DNA of 64,000 nucleotides from Haliotis asinina (lineage: Eukaryota; Mollusca; Gastropoda; Lepetellida; Haliotidae). Positions 36,461 to 51,100 of the stretch are shown here, piece after piece. Within the stretch, counting starts at the first letter, position 1, and each line of letters starts with the position of its first letter. Below the pieces are notes generated by a model. It was not told the DNA's origin, searched no databases, and was given only the letters and a program-made list of their open reading frames with translations. The stretch is from the NCBI RefSeq assembly GCF_037392515.1, contig NC_090287.1:8105501-8169500 (forward strand), written 5' to 3'. The position numbers and the translations under genes are program-made.

Positions 36461-36825
36461 AGTTTTGGGATTGTATAAGAATCTTTAGACCTTTGCAGTG
36501 GCCCCTAGTTTATCTGTGCTATTAACAATCACCAATCCTGCTAGTATTTGAATACTGAATAGAAATGTATGTGTGTATGCATCTGTGTGGTTCAATTTCA
36601 CTCCTATTGTCATAGAAGTTGAAATTATTTGTTAGTTTGTATACTTAACTGTTTTGGGGTTTTTTTATTCAAGCTTTCCACCGTTAATGCTACTCAAAAG
36701 AATTTAAAGAGCACCAAATTCTTTCATATCACTGTTCTGTCATATTAACAACCAAAAATAGGAAAGAACTAACTGCTTGTAAACTTCTTTTGAGTGGTAT
36801 ACATTATAGGTCATAGATATGAGTG

Positions 36826-36905
36826 AGTGAGCTTATTGAGTGAGTGAGTGAGCTGAGTTTTACACTGCACTCGGCAATATTCCAGCTATATGGCAGCGGT
36901 CGTCA
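36826..36905 (-). mobile_element. Short repeat, 3'-end fragment
   Basis: A GAGTGAGTGAGTGAGC run followed by TTACACTGCACTCGGCAATA and TTCCAGCTATATGGCAGCGG. Only the shared tail and the first part of the second family are present. Confidence 0.55.
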
Positions 36906-38522
36906 TAGATATAAAATGACAAGCCAACAAAATCCATCATTAAGCACCTTATTTTAATCAGAATGGACAAACCCTGTGTATTTACAATGAGCATTAGATA
37001 TAGTTTGCATAGAATTAAAACAGCAGAAGCACTACATTAGACGGAGAAATATTACAACAAACATAAAATAAACTTGGTCACAACATCTTGACAATAGGAT
37101 GAAATTGATCACGCTTCATAAATATCGTGGGTTCATTCACAAGCTGCAGGCCTGGTACTATTCAGAGACCCAGAACAGACTGACCTGAGTTGCAAGAGCT
37201 ACAATACGTAACTAGCATCTTCAGTGACATTGACCTGCATATCTAACGTGGTGAATACATTAGGTATATGTACATTACTCCTTGCTTAACCATCATCAAT
37301 GTAAATATTGCACATTTATATCTCATTACGCATATACTACTCAATTTAACACGGGGATATTTCCATAATACACAAAAGTGTCTATCATAATATATAAGTG
37401 CTCTCAACAGCTGGATTGCATGTTTTCAGTGCCTAAGTTCAGACTTTCATTTACTGCTGCCTGCTTAGCAATGTGATTAAAAGTAAATATTTTACTTTGA
37501 TAAATACTTCTTTGGAAAAACTCAACAGGTCTTGTCAGAGGAGCTGTCTGATGTTTGTGTAAGTGACAAGCATTTGGACAAACATTCAATTTGTGTATCT
37601 TCAAAACAAATGTGTACATGTAGGTCAACCAAATCACTTTTATCACTTTTTTATAACTCAAAATGTACTCATCCTGCTTGCTCTGAGCATTATAGCATCT
37701 ACACTGTAAAGGTTGTAGTGTAGTCCCTATTAGGTTATGTTCAGCATGGCGTTTTTGTTGCTAAGATCAAAGTCACCTGCAATGACAGTAACCACAGTTA
37801 AGTGATCCATATCAAGTTTTGAGTAGCACATCTATCTGGTGCACATTGTCCTATACACAGCCATACTGGCATTTTCCATTCCCATATCTTTACTTTACGC
37901 AGGGAAGGATTTAAGTACTTAATCTCGGACTTGACTGTCTGCCCACATCAAATAGAGAGTTCTGATGTACCATCAGTTTAAACACTACTTCGCTTCTATC
38001 ACAGAATGTCCGGGCAAGAGGGAGAGTCAGATTTATAATGTTTAACAATATCCACACATCACGACTGGGGAAGAAAGAATTATCACATTGTATCCAAGCA
38101 GGAAATCAGTCTTCAGCATGACATGTAAACACATTAACCACACAGCATGTATACATAACGGAAGAAGGTCTGTTATGAATTCAAAATTTTGGTGCAAACA
38201 AACCCAAATCTTGGGTTCAAACCCAAGGTACAAAGGTTAAGCAGACTCTGTGGTATTAGTGAACAATTATTGACTTCGTATCCTGTCAACACCTACAATA
38301 AGGGGCCTGAAAAAGCTATAAATGAATATTGTTATGTTTCTGGGCCACGATCCACAAAACATTTGTAACGTTATGACCTGTCATAACTGTATATTTTATC
38401 ACTGACTTACGAATGTTGTAGTGACAGGTTCATAAATATAGATATTGATACAATAAAAATAGTTTTGCTTCTGCCATGAATGACACACCAAGTTCTCGTC
38501 CAATGCATATGGTGGACATAGT

Positions 38523-38528
38523 TTTATT
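38523..38528 (-). terminator. Candidate poly(A) signal AATAAA for RAB3GAP2
   Basis: TTTATT on the plus strand reads AATAAA on the gene strand, about 490 bases past the stop codon. It is the first canonical hexamer I noticed downstream. Transcript data would be needed to confirm use. Confidence 0.3.
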
Positions 38529-39013
38529 CTGTTGACACTGTACATGGAAGGTTAGCACAACAACAACAACAATATATAACGAACGAGGACATTGTTATGG
38601 TATTATCACAAGATGAACATTGATGAAAGACAAGCTGGTAAAATGCCAACAATATTAACTGAGGTGGAAAATAATATGTTCAGATTCTCCATCTACTGGT
38701 TACTTCAAACTAACATTGACTACCAATGACCTAAAAGTGTGTCTGCGTGTACCTAACCCAAACCCAGGGTCTGGCATCATCACCAGTGCTGTATGAGGAT
38801 CTATGAAAAGCTGAGCCATCTTGACCTGATGACCTGAGCTGTAAGTTGACCTGTTCAGAGCATGTCCTGTGTTTTAGCTCTAAAACACTGTCTGCAGACA
38901 TTCTGCCCACATATTAACAAGGCATTGTGGGACTGGTGCAAGTTGTTGAAAACAAAGAAAAAACATTATGATTTGTTTCCATAATCATAAGCCCCTGGTC
39001 ACCAGCACCTATG

Positions 39014-39181
39014 CTAACAATCTGTATCTGACGACGACGATAACAATAACTGTACTAATTCAACCAATGAGATTGCTAGGTTGTACTCTGAGTAGCCTTC
39101 CGGCAGTTGATTGGCTACATGTTCTAGAAGCAAGGCTGTGTCGGACATCGGGGGATCAGGCTTGACCAGCTCATCCGGGTC
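39014..39181 (-). CDS. RAB3GAP2: RAB3GAP2 terminal exon
   Basis: Fifty-five codons plus TAG, entered in phase 0 after TTTCCAG. It opens DPDELVKPD and holds a conserved helix ([19 protein letters not shown]). The last ~10 residues ([11 protein letters not shown]) are low complexity and species-specific. Family members usually end close to here, so the stop is plausible as the real end. Confidence 0.88.
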   Translation of the reverse strand, partial: DPDELVKPDPPMSDTALLLEHVANQLPEGYSEYNLAISLVELVQLLLSSSSDTDC

Positions 39182-42100
39182 CTGGAAACAACATACTGAC
39201 TCAGGTCACAATAAAAACGGCATTTTTCATTTGTATTTGCACTATAGTCAAGCTTTAGGGCCAGAAACACCTGACAAATCCCTTATACCAAGGTTATATA
39301 CTCCTCCAACAAAGTTATCAGCCAGCTCAGCCACTACTTCATATTACCACAGTTAATCTGTCATTCCATGACAGTAACTATAGCAATGCTGAAGAATCTA
39401 TTGAATGGTATATCTAACTTCTTTTGAGTATTATATCTCATTAGAAAATGTCCAACTTTCCACTGAAGGCTGTTAATTCACATAGGGTCTTTGAGTTTTA
39501 GGGAAACAGACATTTTTTCAATAACCCCAATAAACATATTTTTATTATTATGTCAAGTCTAAGATCCCAATATCCAATGAAGCTCTTCAGTACAAATTAT
39601 ATATATCCACAATGTACAATCAGAAAACGTGATCAAAATCATCTTAAAGTGCTTTGGATTGATATGATAGAAAATGATGAAGTTCTAGTTTTGTTAATTT
39701 CTAACGTTACACGAGTTTTGGAAGTTGAATCCACACGTGTCACATCAAATACAAGTGTTTTCAGGAATGGTGTGTCAATTGCATTATGGTGCAGTAAATT
39801 AGAACTCACACACTGGTCAATGGTCAGTCGGCTATGTGAGAAGCGGTCCTATTTCCTTACCATCAAGTAATCTCCAGAACAGTCACTCACCAGCTGCTTC
39901 AGCCAAGTGGACAGAGTGGTGGAGATGTCCGACATGATCTTCACGGTCCCTTTGTAGTCACATCTAAACAAGAAGTGGGCCACACGCTGACCCGCGATAG
40001 GTAACAGCTGTGACCCCATCAGCTCGTGGTCATTGACGGTCAGCAACACCTAGTGGCAACAATGATGGTGAGACAATGATAATAATAACAATGTGCCCAT
40101 TTATATTGTGCCAAACACCACATCAGGTATGCTCATAGTGCTAACAATCAAAGCGCAGGACATTATTACCCCAGATAACCCAAGCTGCCTGTCAGGTGCT
40201 AGAATGTTATAGTCACGTAACTTTTCCCACAGGGTACCCATTTCCAGCTGGGCGATGTCTGTTTTTCTTGTGTAATACTGCTCTCGATATTTTTTCACCT
40301 ACATATATACCCTTCTCTATGGTAGCTAAGTCTAGACTCCTTACTTTTGCCAAGAGCAGAGGCTGAACATCTTCCACAAGTGCTGCCTGAAGTGACTCCT
40401 AGGTGGCATACCAAGCATGTTTGCCATTCTCACCCAGAGACGCCTGCACTTGCTTGGCCATGTGTGCAGAATGGACAACAGTCACATTCCAAAGGACATT
40501 GTCTATGGCGAGCTTGCCACCAGAACATGTCTATCTATATGTCTAACAACATATATGGTAACAGACCCAGACAATACAGTGTTTCATACGTGAACAACCA
40601 TCCACCCAATAAGATTATCAGTGAGTGAGTATGGTTTTATGCCGCTTTTAGTAATATTCCTGTGATATCATGGCAGGGACACCAGAAATAAGCTTCACAA
40701 TTGTACCCAGGTGGGGAATGGAACCCAGGTTTTTCGGCTTCATGAGCAAACACATTAACAACTTGGCTACCCCACTGCCCCATCAGATTACACTATCATT
40801 GAACCATGTATATGTGCCCAATCAATTCCATTTGGTCACATCTTACAACCAGTAGAGGGTCTGAGGACACTCCAGTCATCTCATCTAGATCTGGATGATT
40901 AGGAAATTTAAATCAAATGGATCAAATAGCTGACACACATACGATGTGACACTAACAATTGTGTCCAATACTTATTAACAACAGTTGATTGAGGTAACAA
41001 TAACAGAACAGCGACAGCCAGTGTACTGACCTCCTCAGCCAACTTGTCACGTCCGACAGAGTACAGCTGACAAACATGGTGCCGTTTGAGGTAGTCTATG
41101 TCAAGGCCAAAGTCCTTCCCCAAATCTACAGCAAGCATAGGCCAGCGGAAGGCAACAGTCTTCTGTTGTCGACGTGGACTCGTACTGACATCCTCACTTC
41201 TCTCCCCTAAGGTACTGATGGCTTCTGTTATCACCCTGCACAGGAACTGCAGCAGAACAATCACTTCAGAAAAACAAGTCTTTGCCACAAATATGACAAT
41301 GTCCCTTGAACATAAAGAACAATGAAATAATGATAAAACTGACCTTAAACATAAGATCAAGGTCACCAAAACTGACTGGTGTTTACATAATCCCAATGTA
41401 GGCTATACCAAATTTGAAGATACTGGGTACAATAGTTCATAAGATATCGTGTAATAAGAATCACGGGATACATAAGGACATATTGATGGACGGACAGACA
41501 GACATACAGACATCGCTGAAAACATAGTTCCCCGTTCTGCGTTGTGGCAGGGGACAATAATAGGACAACAGTGTCATCCCCCTGTCACAGTGTACAACAC
41601 AATTAAATTTGTTTGCATGGTAATGATTAATATGAGTGAAAATTTTATCAAGAGTCAAAAGGGTCTTAAGAAGACATTCACAAGGGTCACAAAATCTCAT
41701 AAGACAAAACAATCAAATGTAGACAAAAGTAACAACACACAAATGGCACATTTAAAATATTAATTCATGGTTCCACTTTTCAAACTAAGGCCAGTGTATG
41801 AAATAACATCTACCCGGCAGCCAGCTGCTTGTTACTTACTTACTTACTTACTTGTTACTTTTATTCAGTTTGCAAGAATAGGAGAAGACAGGATCAGGGA
41901 CCAGACAGTTGTTAAATCTCTACTAATGTGGAAACCTGGCAGAAGACTGGATCAGGGACCAGACAGTTGTCAAATCACTACTAATGTGGAAACCTGGCAG
42001 AAGACTGGATCAGGGACCAGACAGTTGTTAAATCTCTACTAATGTGGAAACCTGGCAGAAGACTGGATCAGGGACCAGACAGTTGTCAAATCACTACTAA

Positions 42101-45100
42101 TGTGGAAAACTGGGAGAAGACTGGATCAGGGGCCAGACAGTTGTTAAATCTCTACTAATGTGGAAACCTGGGAGAAGACTGGATCAGGGGCCAGACAGTT
42201 GTTAAATCTCTACTAATGTGGAAAACTGATAATATCAGTCATGATCTAACATGAGTCTGGAAATTAGTTTCCGTAAGTATACGTAACTACTCATGAGCAG
42301 TACTGGTCAACGTTGTCTATTATTTCCCATTAGTAGGACTACAGCATCTGTAGTGTGTAGATGAATGTCTCATTCACAGCAGAAAAACATCCCATGACAC
42401 ATCAAACACTGAATCACATAACATCCCTGCTACTGCATGTTGAAGTGATGTCCACCAGCTTGGGCTTGTGGTTCTCCTGTTTTACCATGCACTGTCTTAG
42501 ACCATGACCACTTAACCTCAAGGTCATCAATTGTTATACATTTATACACAAAGCTGACTCACCATCCTGTTTTACCGTACACTGTCTCAGACCATGACCA
42601 CTCTAATACAAGGTCATCAATTGTTATACATTTATACATAAAGCTGACTAACCGTTCTCCTGGAAACAGACAGTGCTGCATCAACATTCTGGTTTGGCAG
42701 CACCGGATGGGAGTGCAGCTCCTTGAAGAAGCTATTCCGCCCCTGACAAACATAATAGACAACATCCATCAACCTCGACCACAGTTCCAGAGCTTGTATA
42801 AGAGTAATGACATAGAAAACCAGTATATCCATGCAATGTACATTTGGTGTCAAAATAAGTTGGTTAAATTGATAGGTAACCTAATTTAGGTGGTCCACGA
42901 CATTTGCTACCGAAACGTACTGCACTGTGTGAGGCGGATTTAGTACCATTTTGAACATTATTCCGTATGTCATGCCAGCCTGATTTGGGATGAAAGTGCG
43001 AAGTCAAGCGTATCACCAACCTTTACATATTTGGTAGAACCCACAAGAAATGGAGTGATAGAAAGAAATCTTTAAACACTATCCGGGAAAAAAAAGATTT
43101 GAAGAAATGTTTCTTGCATAGACATAATTCTGCTCAGGAAACAGCACTGCCTTAAACAACTGGGTCACTGATTATCTGTGCATGGCAATGACCTCGTATC
43201 TTTCAGGCCTAACTTTCACCATGCCTGTGAAGGTCCAGGGTAGCATAGACCTTCAGCAACCCATGCTTGCCCTGCTAGTCATAAGAGGTGACTTCAGGTG
43301 GTCAGGCTCATTGACTTGGTTGACACATCATCGGTTCACAACTGCGCAGATCAATGCTCATGGTTGTGATCACTGGACTGTCTGGTCTAGACTCGATTAT
43401 ATACTGAAACCATATAGCTGGAACATTGCTGAGTGCAGCATAAAACAAAACTCACTCACTCCACCACTGCTACAATAGCAGAGAACCACTGGCTTACCTT
43501 TGTATCGAACAGAGACAGGACCTTGACCGACTTCATGTTGAAGAGCATGACAGCATGACTGATGATAGCAAGGTGGTAGTGGTGGCGAATCAGGTGGTAG
43601 TTGGTGGCCTTTTGATCCACTGCCAGCTCCACAAGGGAGGCAGGGCCTCGAATCTGCTGCCACAACTGCTCCAGGTTGAACACTGGTACCTCGTTTGCCT
43701 CACAGTTGGCCTGGTGGGAACATCGACAATTTATGGTATTTGGTGCAGAGGGCACAGGAATAGCATCGTTCACTATAAGGCCAGACCAGCTTCTAATTTG
43801 TTTTACAGTCCTACCTGACATTTATCATTCTTACCACATCCCACCCATGTCACAATTATTCCACTGTCTGTGATAATGATAATGTCTAGTAATCTATACT
43901 CAACAATTTCACATTTACAACAGCATGGTCTAGAAAAGACTTTACTCGTACTGTGAGTACAGCATTCCCGTCCCTAAATTACTGCGTGAGTGTATTTTAT
44001 GCTGCTTTTAGCAATAATCCAGCAATATCACAGTGGGGGACATCAGAAACGGGACTCACACATTGTGTCCAAAAGGAACTGTACCCAGGCCCTTGACATG
44101 ACAACCTCCCAAGATTAACTCATCTAAGAAATGGTGTATATTGTAGACAGGAACACAAGTTAGTAGGCACAATGCCTAAACAAATTTAGTCAGATATTTC
44201 ACATTTCAGAAAGTGATTAATGGAATTATTATTTTCTCTTCCTGTCTTTCAGAAATGAAACTGGTCAGACCTTGAGATGTACAGACTGTCATTCCTGCTG
44301 CTAACCTTCCTGATAGTAAACTTGACAAGGTGCTCTCAAGATAACCATGATATTGACCATATATTTCACCTGGCATCATTAACTAAACAAAATGTTCAAT
44401 AGAAAGTATCCCATTAAGAAGGAAATGTCATATATTCATAAAAATATTTTATGAAGAAAAAATATTTCCTATCTGCATATTAAAAAATCACAAAAAAATT
44501 GAGAACAAATTGTGGCATGTTTGCAAAGAAAGTCTCTTCCAAAACAAGATTTCTACCATAAAGAAAGTAGCACACCATTCCAACAAATCATTGCCGTATC
44601 TGTATTTCAACAACACACACATTATTTGACTGTTGCATAGCAACCATTATTAATGTTAGCCTGATTAATGTACCATGCATTGAACATTCCATGGTTAATA
44701 CCAGCTACAATCCTAATGGCCGTGACAAAACAAACTTGTTGAAAGTGAAGAAAAATATCCTGTTATACACCTGCTGAAACTTGCTTGTTTGGAAGTTTAC
44801 AACTGTTTGGTAGAAATAACTGAAGGCAATACACCTCCATTATCAAATTCCTCATGTTTTTAAAAATTACAGTAGACATGGGAACTAATATCTATTCCCT
44901 GAATTTTGAAGTACATGCATCTTTTAGAACCCTGAAAAAAACTGAAACCATATATGTATACAAAGTTCACATTCTTTCTTCATCTCAAAATAATATTCAG
45001 ACCCATTTTCCTGTCAACATGTTGAAACTGCCAAATTATGCGTGACACTTAGTTACAAAAAGTCCAAATATCAGAAAAATCCAATATTTGGGACAATGAT

Positions 45101-48100
45101 CAAATATGATTTAATTCATCCTGCTGGGTTACATCCAGCTGCATAATACCAAGTGTACTGAAAGGATAAATGTCCATTATTGGGTAAATATGATTCCAAG
45201 AGCTTTCGGTTTAAAGATCCTTGGTTTCAGAACTGTTTTCTCAGTAACTAAATTAATGCAGTTTTAAATCAGGTGACATGCTCTCATCGCAGCATGCTGT
45301 GAAATATATGCATCAATAATCACTTGTTACATGAGACGTATAATTCGTCACAAGAACCTCTGCAAGCGTACATCCATACATACATATCATTTACATTCAG
45401 CCATCTCAGAATTTCAAAGTCATTCTAATGATTATGATTCCTAATCAAACATGATTAATAGTGAGTAAGTGAGCGAGTGAGTGAGTTGGCATTTATGCTG
45501 CTTTGAACAGTATTTCAGTCAAGTCACAGCATGTTGTGATGAAGTAGGAGGAAAACTGAAACCAACAGGCCTCATGTGTCTGCAACACAGATGAGACCAA
45601 TAAATCTGATGCTGACAACTCTTCAAGGAAGAAAGAGGATTAAAACCCAGTAGCAGAGTAACAGGTTTCTGGTACACCCAAGGGAAGCAACTCTGCATGG
45701 TGAACAGCTACAAGTGCTCAAACACGATTAATAATTTTACATGATTTTCTGTTTCATATTTCTGATCCATATTGACAGTTAAATGCAACAGAAAGATAGA
45801 GAGAGAAGCTCACACAGAAAATAAATAAAACGAACATGATTAACAATATTAGAAGCAAGAGGCACAATTTGTTTCTTACTAATGCTGCATCTCTGATAAA
45901 CATCCCATGAAAAAAGCGGAATATTCCTCCATCCTTAAAAGATAACAGTTTTTGACATTAAAAACAAAATTCTGCCTTTCACTTGAGGACACAATCTTAC
46001 AAAAAGTCTGCTATTCTCATGTGATACCTCTCAGCAAGAAAAAACTTGACAGCCCTGATTTGAAAGTTGTGTGAATCAACCCTACACTTTATCTGCCCAG
46101 ATGAAAGATTTTGAGTCAGTCAAGTGACAGTTTTCTTAAAGTATTCAGATCCACAAAAAAAAAAAAAAAAAAAAAAAGATTTTGATCTCCAAAATATAGA
46201 AGTGCCTGAGAGGACAAACATACCCTTTTACAGTAAAGAAATGTCATACAATAATAATCCATGTAGATGCTTTTGTCTTCAGAAAGGAAGGATATAAACT
46301 ATACCTACACAAAGGTATTCTGGAGGCTTTCTTATTTGAAATATCGACTGGAAGTTCATTTTTGACATACAAATATTAGATGTGTTCTGAAGAAAAATTC
46401 ACACATACTGAAAATTAACAGCAAATTACTCTCTGATAAGACAGTTGCCCTACTGTAACATTCTGTGGAGAGGTCAGATCTTCAAATAGAGACATATCAC
46501 ACTGAAGATTACAGATTAACGTAACATGATTGGACAAGGAGTAATGATACACAAGTGCAAGTGACATGTTGGTACCGTTAGCTATGTAAGCATCATGAGC
46601 CTAAATTTATACAAACTATTATTACAACTTATGAACAAATATTGTTTACAAACTGCATGATGCAACATCAGAACAGCTGAGAGACAGAAATCAATGGAGG
46701 CTCTTAAGAAGAAAGAAGCCGACAATTGACAGACAACATGAAAATACAGGTATCAAGAACCTATACATAATTTATGTCATGGACAAAAAATACATTAAAA
46801 CGGGTGTCACATATCACTAAAGCATCATAGCACTGAAAATTTACTAAAAATATTATACACATGTATCTACTCAAATATTCATTCTGTATAAAGTTTTGCA
46901 AAACATTTACAGTTTTTCAATAGCACAGCCCAAAACCTACATTGTGGCATTGATTTATAGCCTGCTGGACAAAAATGCATAGAAAAAGTGTAACCAACAA
47001 TGGGATTTTGAACAGGCATGGGTTGATATGAACAACCTCCAGTTGGCCTAACCACATGGAGTTTCAATCAAAACATGAATAGATTAAGAATCAAATATGT
47101 GTGTTCCAACGTCAGAATGATGATAAATATGATATGTACTGAGATGTGAACTAAGCATATCTTGACACCCAGAGTCAATATACATGATCCAGACAGGAAT
47201 ACACAGTACAAGATATGGACATGTGTGCTACCAAACACAGACAGCGGCAAGGAGACAGATACTCACATCCATAGCAACCTGCAGCAAGTCCACAACACAG
47301 TCCATGAAGCTGATCATAGTTGTGTCACTCATACCAACGTCCTGATGAGTAAAGGTAAAATGTAAAATTTAGTGAATGTGGTATTTTTTCTTTAAAAATC
47401 TGGAAAGGATTATGGAGATCCTCTTTTTCTTGATGCTTGATAAATAGTTTGGTTAAGGTGATGTACCACCAGAATCTGACTGTTAACAAAGACAACAATT
47501 TCACAGTAACATCTGTCTCAACACATTGCCAGCTTACCTTCCTGCAAAGTCTTTCTTTGGGTGCCTTTCCCACCTGTGAAGTACACAGCAAGTATTAACA
47601 CACAGCATCAGCTCAAATCTTTATGGACGTTTAATATAATTTCTGACATTCCATGATGGGAATTAAATACTACATCTGTGAGCATTTTCACATGCATATG
47701 GACATTTAATACTATTTCTAAAATCCCTGATGTTATCTCATCAACACTGACATTTAACATGACCATGATGATTCCTGAGATCTCTACTAGTTTGATGATA
47801 TGGCTCCTGGCTAAGAAAAGAAACAGTGTAATCTCTGTTAATTTCATTATATATGGAATAAAAACAAAAACATTGGTGTTAAGATTCAACCTGGAAAGAC
47901 CCATGTATTCCTTATGAATCCAAATAACTGTAAAACACTTTCCTACATAGGCAGATGGCTAAAGCAGTGTACGTGCAAGATGTAATTTTCTGAATAAAAT
48001 TGATATTTTACACTTATCCTGACTCATGCTTGATTGTTTACTCTCCCCTTCCTGGCCAAGGTACTGGAACACCTGAAATCCCTTGAAGTTCCCTTCTAAA

Positions 48101-51100
48101 AGAAACGGATGTAAAATAACATTCACCCATGTATTACCTCCCTTTTCCCGTGCACATGGTCAGGTGACCGCCATGATACTTCACTCTCTCCTGTAATCGC
48201 CCGACACGAGAATGAAAGAATTCAGCGTGTCTGTGAGGGGCAGCTGGGAGGGCTTCAGCCATGAGACAGGACAAGTATAAAATATCAATTTTATTCAGAA
48301 AATTACATATTTTTCCTTATCCTTACTCATGCTTAATTGCTTACAGAATCCGATGGAAATCCAGGCCACACTGGATTCTGCTGTCAGTTGTAAATTATGT
48401 CCAATAATTTCCCCCCCTAATGGGAACTTGTAACGGCGATAATTCAGTCTTATTCTTCTCATATTCATTGTAGATTTTGGGGGGAATCACATCCAGTGGA
48501 AAAGACGGTTTTGTTGACTGGTACGTGATAACACTAATAAAGCCAGTGACCTGTTAGTTTCTGATGCAACTAGATGCAACTTGAAACTAGTTGCAATCTT
48601 TGTTCATGTATAGTTATCTTCATAATGAATAATAAGGTTATAGTCACTTATGCTAGTCTGTTCAAGACATGCGCAGAGACTTTCCACCAAAATACTCCGC
48701 AGAGCGTCTGGCTTCCATAAGTCACGTGATAAATCAGGTGAGTTAAGTCAGCGTTGTCGGGGAACTATTAGTTGCTGAGCAACGACAAGTGATCCAAACT
48801 GATGAATGTCAGTGAAGTCCTCCGTGGCTATGTCTCGCAGGTAATGGTTGGCGAATATGACTTCCAAAAACAACCTTCCATAATAATAGATAGCGAGCAA
48901 TTACCATGTAGCGTTAGTGTAGAGGCTAGAGCTCTGACTTCATGTGGGTTAGAGGCTTGTGGAGGGTCTAATCCTGCTGCTTTATATGCTCTAAGTGTAA
49001 CAGCTCTGATCCAGACTGAGATAGTGTTGCGGGAAACCTCCGTGGGTGTCTCAGTAGATATAGGGACAAATAGGTGCTTGAAACGTTGTCTTCTAGACTT
49101 GGTACGTGCAATGTATATTTTCAGTGCTCTCACAGGACATAATGATAAATCTTGAGTATCATACAGTCCTAAGATTGAAGACAAAGCTGGGACACGGAAT
49201 TGTCTATCCAGTTGACCTGGCAGTTGATTCTTTGCTATAAAGTCCCATCTTAGACCTAAATGAGCTGTTTCCTGGTGACTTGTGTAGAAGCTTGTTCGAT
49301 TAAAGTCTAGAGCATGAATTTCTGATATTTTTGCCGCTGTAGTCAAGGCAAGTAAAAATAGCGTCTTTTGAGTCAACATTTCAAATGAAGTTCGATCAAG
49401 TGGTTCATATACATCACTTGTGAGATGTTGGAGTACAATATTTAGATCCCACGCTGGAGCTCTAAATCTGTGTTGTTCATCTTCCTACTTGGTCGAACGT
49501 AATATAGCAATGAGCTCTGGTACTTTAGTCAGTTTGGACGGAATACTGATGGTTGGCTGTGTATTTGTTTTGTGTGGGGATGAATGAGAAGATTCTTCCA
49601 CTCTCGTAGCTGTAGTGTTGGTTGTCCTAGCTCTTCTATAAATGTTGGATGGATTTTATCATCATAACTTCCCTTGAATCTTGAGTAACTGATCTTGCTA
49701 CCCCTTCAATCCTTCCCTCGAATACCATAGGTGCAGACCATGGGGCTTGATACAAGGGTTTTGTGAAGTTCTTACTCCATGAGGTGGCGGACAGGAGCCC
49801 CTGCCTACGAAGTAGATAATTCCTGCAGTGCTCACACATAAATTGCTGATCCTTCCTCTGCGTAACGAGTGCCAACAGGATCATCCTCTCTTCCTCGTTT
49901 ACTGGGTTGCTAAACTTAGTGATGAGAGTCTCGTTGATGGCTCTGGATCGAGCTAATCCAAAAAAGGTTCACCTCATAGTAGTGTCTAGTTGCGCCAATC
50001 TTTCGTCTTCCACCTTGTAAAATCTACTATGAACTGTGTTGATGACTTTATAGCCTTCGTCAACCTCCAGCGCTCTGATGAATGGCTCCATATTATGAAG
50101 AGGGAAACAATGCGTGTTAAAAGGCGACAGATGTTGCTGTTGAAACTTGGTTGCTGTCTTGAATGCTGTAGACAAAGTCTCAGGTATCGTAGATACAGGA
50201 GGTATCAGCGGAAATGTTAACGTATCAATGTCGTCATTCTTCATCATGTATGTGTTGAACTCGTTGGTATCCTTAGATGGGGAAGCCAGGTTTAAACCAT
50301 CTGTGATTCATGATGTAATTTCCAAGCCCAAAAATAAGACTTCCTCCGGTGACAATTCACGCCGATGTCTAACTTCATTCTTCCTAGAGAAAGATGAATC
50401 CATAGATCGACCGCTTGAGTCAAAGTCTGAAGGGGAGGATGACTGGATACGACGTCTTCTATAAATAGGAGAGACTGAAGGAGACCTTCTCCGCTGACGC
50501 GTTCATCACGTGAGCGCGTAACATCACTCACCCGAGTATAGTTACTGCGATGATCTAGCAGATGACGACTTCGACTTCTTAATTTTCTTGGTCTGAGACA
50601 GTCCTGTCTCAACAGATGATTTCATCTGGGAGGGGACTCACCCGACCCTGGACACAACCTTGGAGATATGGCTGGCTTCTCACTGGAATGAATCTCAGCA
50701 TCAACAATTAACTGGTTACCCGACCTTATCTCACTAGACTTAGACATGGCTAATGCGAGCTGACGTTGCTTGTCCCTAGCACGTCTATGAACAGAGCATA
50801 AATATAATAAAAAGTCTCAGTTGACGAATATGTGTTAGAAATAGACACAATAATTACAAAATTGTATCTTAATAACAAATACAACATATATGTACAAGCC
50901 AAAAACCGCATACAGCACAAATTTAGTTAGAAAAACCGAAAGAATGAAAAACGTATCGCCGTATACAGGACCCCAAGTGCCTCCAGCCACCCTCATCGAG
51001 CAATCGGGAAAGAGCAAAGTAGCATGGCAGTCACCTGACCATGTGCGTGGGAAAAGGGAGGAAATACTTGGGTGAGTGTGATTTTACGTCCGCTTCTTTT

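Larger units (their letters stand above)
34781..39013. other. Tail-to-tail interval between IARS2 and RAB3GAP2
   Basis: No conserved coding signal on either strand. It must hold both 3'UTRs. It also contains a degenerate ~120-bp tandem repeat (35110-35620), an inverted-repeat element (36005-36460) and a truncated short repeat (36826-36905). The rest is AT-rich unique-looking sequence. A canonical AATAAA on the plus strand near 37067 is far from the IARS2 stop, and no nearer canonical signal was seen. Confidence 0.7.
43711..47266. other. RAB3GAP2 3.6-kb intron
   Basis: AT-rich, no exon-like sequence. It holds a truncated SINE tail (43983-44080), a diverged GAGTGAGT-type fragment near 45465-45560 and the poly(A) tract. 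Confidence 0.65.

Noticed and set aside
39550..39870. 106-codon plus-strand frame between RAB3GAP2 terminal exons
   Set aside because: No recognisable domain, lies in an intron, and its end overlaps the intron side of exon 40049-39891.
47608..47917. Open frames on both strands just beyond the RAB3GAP2 microexon
   Set aside because: AT-rich intron with ~140-bp semi-repetitive CATTTAATAC words; no splice phase or similarity ties it to the gene.
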